Shown here: one piece after another, positions 5,825 to 7,829 of the stretch
How the letters are laid out: every line of letters starts with the position of its first letter
Position numbering within the stretch: position 1 is the stretch's first letter
Assembly: GCA_947454665.1 (NCBI GenBank)
Contig: CANGMU010000100.1
Span: 1 to 7,829, forward strand
DNA from: Pseudomonadota bacterium
GTDB taxonomy: Bacteria; Pseudomonadota; Gammaproteobacteria; Steroidobacterales; Steroidobacteraceae
Length of the DNA stretch: 7,829 nucleotides
Reading direction: 5' to 3'
Notes under the pieces: generated by a model
Database searches by the model: none
What the model was told of the DNA's origin: nothing
Seen by the model: the letters and a program-made list of their open reading frames with translations, nothing else
Position numbers and translations under genes: made by a program

Positions 5825-7797
5825 GGCAGCCTCCTGCCAAATCCAAAGGGATAGAGCGGCTTCGCACTGTCGTGCGGAAGATCCGATTTCTGTGCGCGCA
5901 CGGCGTCCATTGACGCCGGCAGCTCGAAGGGCAGGCGGCCTTCCGGCTTCGCTCGCCCCGCGAGGACATCCAGCAGCGCTTCATCGCTGATGCCGAAATC
6001 GCCCAGCAACGCGGCAGCCATGGGCTTCACATTCGTCAGGATTGCCGGGCGATCGAGCATCACGCTGACGATCGTCGGGACCCTGGCAGCCGCTGCGCGG
6101 ATCAGTGCGAGTTGCGGATCGTCGGACTTGAAGTCCAGATCGCCCTCATGCTGGATCGAGCCGAAGGCAAAGCCCGGATGCAGGACCTGGTGCGGCGCTT
6201 CTGCACGGATCAGCGCATGCGTTGCGTCATCCAAGGTTGCAGCCACGGTGAAGCCCGCCCTGCGTGCGGCGTCCGCCGATATGCCCTGCAGGAAGAGCCG
6301 GGTCTTGGCCGGCGCGAGCGGCAGCAGGTGCTTCGTGTTTTCAAGCAGCACCAGTGCGCGGCGCTGCGCGGCCTCGCCTTCGGCTCGGAAACCCGCGTTG
6401 CCTACGATGGCTTCTGCCGCCGCCGCATCGACATAGGGGTTCTCGAACAGGCCAAGCTGGAATTTCAGCCTCAGCACGCGACGCACCGACTCATCGATGC
6501 GTGCTTCGCTCACGAGGCCCTGCGTCATCGCGGCAAGCAGGTGCTCGCTTTCCTCCGTGCCACCGAACTGATCGAGACCCGCCTGAATGCCTTTCGCGAA
6601 ACGCTGCGGCTTCGAGAGTGACTCGACGCCCCAGGCCGTCGAGATGCCCGCAAACGTCGCCTTTTCGCCGGCAGGGGCGCCGTCGCGGCAGGGCGTGCCG
6701 CAATCCTGCGTGATGGCCCAGTCCGACAGCACCAGGCCGTCGAATTGTTCGCGGCTGCGCAGGATGTCCGTCAGCAGCCAGCGGTTGTAGCCGCCGCCGA
6801 CTTGTTCGATGGCCTCACCGTTCACGACGAGGTTTTCGAAGATGCTGTAGGTCGGCATGACGCCCGCGACGCCTGCGCGGAACGCGCCACGGAAAGGCTT
6901 CACGTGGTAATCGAAGTCGCCGCCCGGGAAGTGTGCGAAGCGGCCGTATCGGTTGTGCGAATCAAAGCCGTCCTTCGCAGCGCCATAGCCGGCGAAATGC
7001 TTCACCACCATCGCGACGCCATCCGGGCGCAGCCCTTTCGCGCTGCCCTGGAAACCTTCGACATAGGCCGCGACCATGCGGCCAGACAGGTCTGCATCTT
7101 CACCGAATGTCGCCGTCACGCGCGGCCAGCGCGGTTCGGTGGCCAGGTCCGCCTGCGGGGAAAGGCCCATGTGGATGCCGACGGCGCGGTATTCCTGCCG
7201 CGCCACATCGCCGAAGCGCCGCACGAGCGCCGCATTGCCGATGGCGGCCATGCCCAGCATTTCCGGCCACTGCGAGAAGCCTGCAGGCGACACGGCGGCA
7301 CCCGCAGTGAACTGGAAGTGGTTGCGCGGGTCGGTGGAGATCGTCAGCGGGATGCCCAGGCGCGCGCCTTCCGCGATCGCCTGCAGGCGGTTGTTCTCGG
7401 CCGCGAATTGCGCGGGGGACGTTGCAAGCCGCGTGATCGCGCTGGTCACGCGCCGCGCGACGATGAGGTCCGTCGCCTTCGCCGTGTCATAGGCGTCGCC
7501 GGCGCCGGACACCCCGCCGCCCGTGGTGGCTGGCAGCGTCCCATGCATCAGCGTCGCGGCCTTCTCCTCTCGCGTCATCTGCGCCAGCAGGTCATCGATG
7601 CGGCGATCGACCGACACGCGCCAGTCCTCGTAAGGGTCGAGCTTGCCATTGCCGTTGAGATCGCGGACCGGCTTGCCGTCAACAACCAGCGAGGGTTTGC
7701 CCTGTGCCTGCGCGAAACCCACGAGCGCGGACAGCACGAGAAGGACCAGGGCGGCGAGACCACGGCAAGTGTTGTTTTTTTGCGAAATTTTTTGCAT
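5821..7797 (-). CDS. Secreted glycoside hydrolase family 3 protein (beta-glucosidase/beta-xylosidase-like)
   Basis: A 658-residue retaining glycosidase that removes terminal sugars from beta-linked oligosaccharides or glycosides; exact specificity is not readable. The signal peptide covers about residues 1-32 (LAALVLLVLSALVGFAQAQ). An EF-hand-like loop, DLNGNGKLDPYE (46-57), precedes RIDDLLAQMTREEKAATLM. The GH3 barrel shows LTISTDPRNHF (151-161), KHFAGYG (266-272) and GLVLSDW (355-360... Trp360), with Asp359 as catalytic nucleophile. Cys366 and Cys370 may form a disulfide. The second alpha/beta domain starts near RRALVLLENTKHLLPL; Glu551 in HEGDLDF is a candidate acid/base (less certain). 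The protein stops at YPFGFGRRLP, where many GH3 enzymes continue into a fibronectin-III-like domain, which is absent here. The ATG at 7797 starts an unusually A-rich stretch (several Lys/Asn codons). It is the first visible gene of the cluster and overlaps the propeller gene by 4 bases. Confidence 0.93.
   Translation of the reverse strand: MQKISQKNNTCRGLAALVLLVLSALVGFAQAQGKPSLVVDGKPVRDLNGNGKLDPYEDWRVSVDRRIDDLLAQMTREEKAATLMHGTLPATTGGGVSGAGDAYDTAKATDLIVARRVTSAITRLATSPAQFAAENNRLQAIAEGARLGIPLTISTDPRNHFQFTAGAAVSPAGFSQWPEMLGMAAIGNAALVRRFGDVARQEYRAVGIHMGLSPQADLATEPRWPRVTATFGEDADLSGRMVAAYVEGFQGSAKGLRPDGVAMVVKHFAGYGAAKDGFDSHNRYGRFAHFPGGDFDYHVKPFRGAFRAGVAGVMPTYSIFENLVVNGEAIEQVGGGYNRWLLTDILRSREQFDGLVLSDWAITQDCGTPCRDGAPAGEKATFAGISTAWGVESLSKPQRFAKGIQAGLDQFGGTEESEHLLAAMTQGLVSEARIDESVRRVLRLKFQLGLFENPYVDAAAAEAIVGNAGFRAEGEAAQRRALVLLENTKHLLPLAPAKTRLFLQGISADAARRAGFTVAATLDDATHALIRAEAPHQVLHPGFAFGSIQHEGDLDFKSDDPQLALIRAAAARVPTIVSVMLDRPAILTNVKPMAAALLGDFGISDEALLDVLAGRAKPEGRLPFELPASMDAVRAQKSDLPHDSAKPLYPFGFGRRLP
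5830..5835 (-). promoter_or_regulatory. Ribosome binding site of the propeller gene (AGGAGG)
   Basis: On the minus strand a perfect AGGAGG lies five bases before the GTG at 5824. It is formed by the two arginine codons in the C-terminal GRRLP of the GH3 protein. It is the strongest Shine-Dalgarno sequence at any start in the window and supports the GTG start with GTGA overlap. Confidence 0.8.
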
Positions 7798-7829
7798 GAG
7801 CGGTTCTCTGCGACCTACTTGCGATATCA
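7798..7829 (-). other. Leader fragment upstream of the GH3 gene
   Basis: Only 32 bases upstream of the GH3 start are in the window. On the minus strand a purine run AGAGAA (7809-7804) lies six bases before the ATG and may be a weak ribosome site; AAGTAGG lies further upstream (7820-7814). No promoter or operator can be supported from so short a stretch. Confidence 0.35.

Noticed and set aside
7771..7797. A/T-rich patch at the GH3 start, considered as a transfer boundary or frameshift-prone homopolymer
   Set aside because: The frame stays intact through the T7 run (Lys/Asn codons on the minus strand), and low GC just after a start codon is common in GC-rich genomes because it lowers mRNA structure.

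Overview
The window is GC-rich, densely coded DNA from a Gram-negative bacterium. An outer-membrane TonB-dependent receptor, periplasmic signal peptides and a CHASE8-like hybrid histidine kinase point to a proteobacterium. The gene families would fit a polysaccharide-degrading gamma- or betaproteobacterium, but the sequence alone does not fix a genus.

All recognisable genes lie on the minus strand and read from right to left as one tightly packed cluster of five. They are a secreted GH3 glycoside hydrolase (7797 to 5821), a secreted PD40/TolB-like beta-propeller (5824 to 4904), a TonB-dependent receptor (4881 or 4833 to 2851), a YfiR-family periplasmic protein (2850 to 2317) and a hybrid sensor histidine kinase (2327 to beyond base 1, cut by the window edge). 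Three of the four junctions overlap or abut: a GTGA overlap of 4 bases, a TGA directly followed by ATG, and an 11-base overlap. The only intercistronic gap, before the receptor, holds a perfect 18-base palindrome that also covers the propeller gene's stop codon. Only 32 bases upstream of the first gene are visible, so the promoter is not in view.

The likely logic (inference) combines glycan use with envelope sensing. GH3 would cleave an oligosaccharide or glycoside in the periplasm or outside the cell, and the TonB receptor would take up the substrate or product. YfiR and the kinase would carry information on receptor or periplasmic state to the cytoplasm. In the known YfiBNR system of Pseudomonas, periplasmic YfiR represses the CHASE8-containing diguanylate cyclase YfiN and is itself sequestered by the outer-membrane lipoprotein YfiB. 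Here the YfiN position is taken by a hybrid histidine kinase with a similar membrane-sensor layout, and a TonB receptor stands where an outer-membrane partner would be. This arrangement is the most interesting point of the window. No RNA genes, mobile elements, CRISPR arrays or plus-strand genes are supported.
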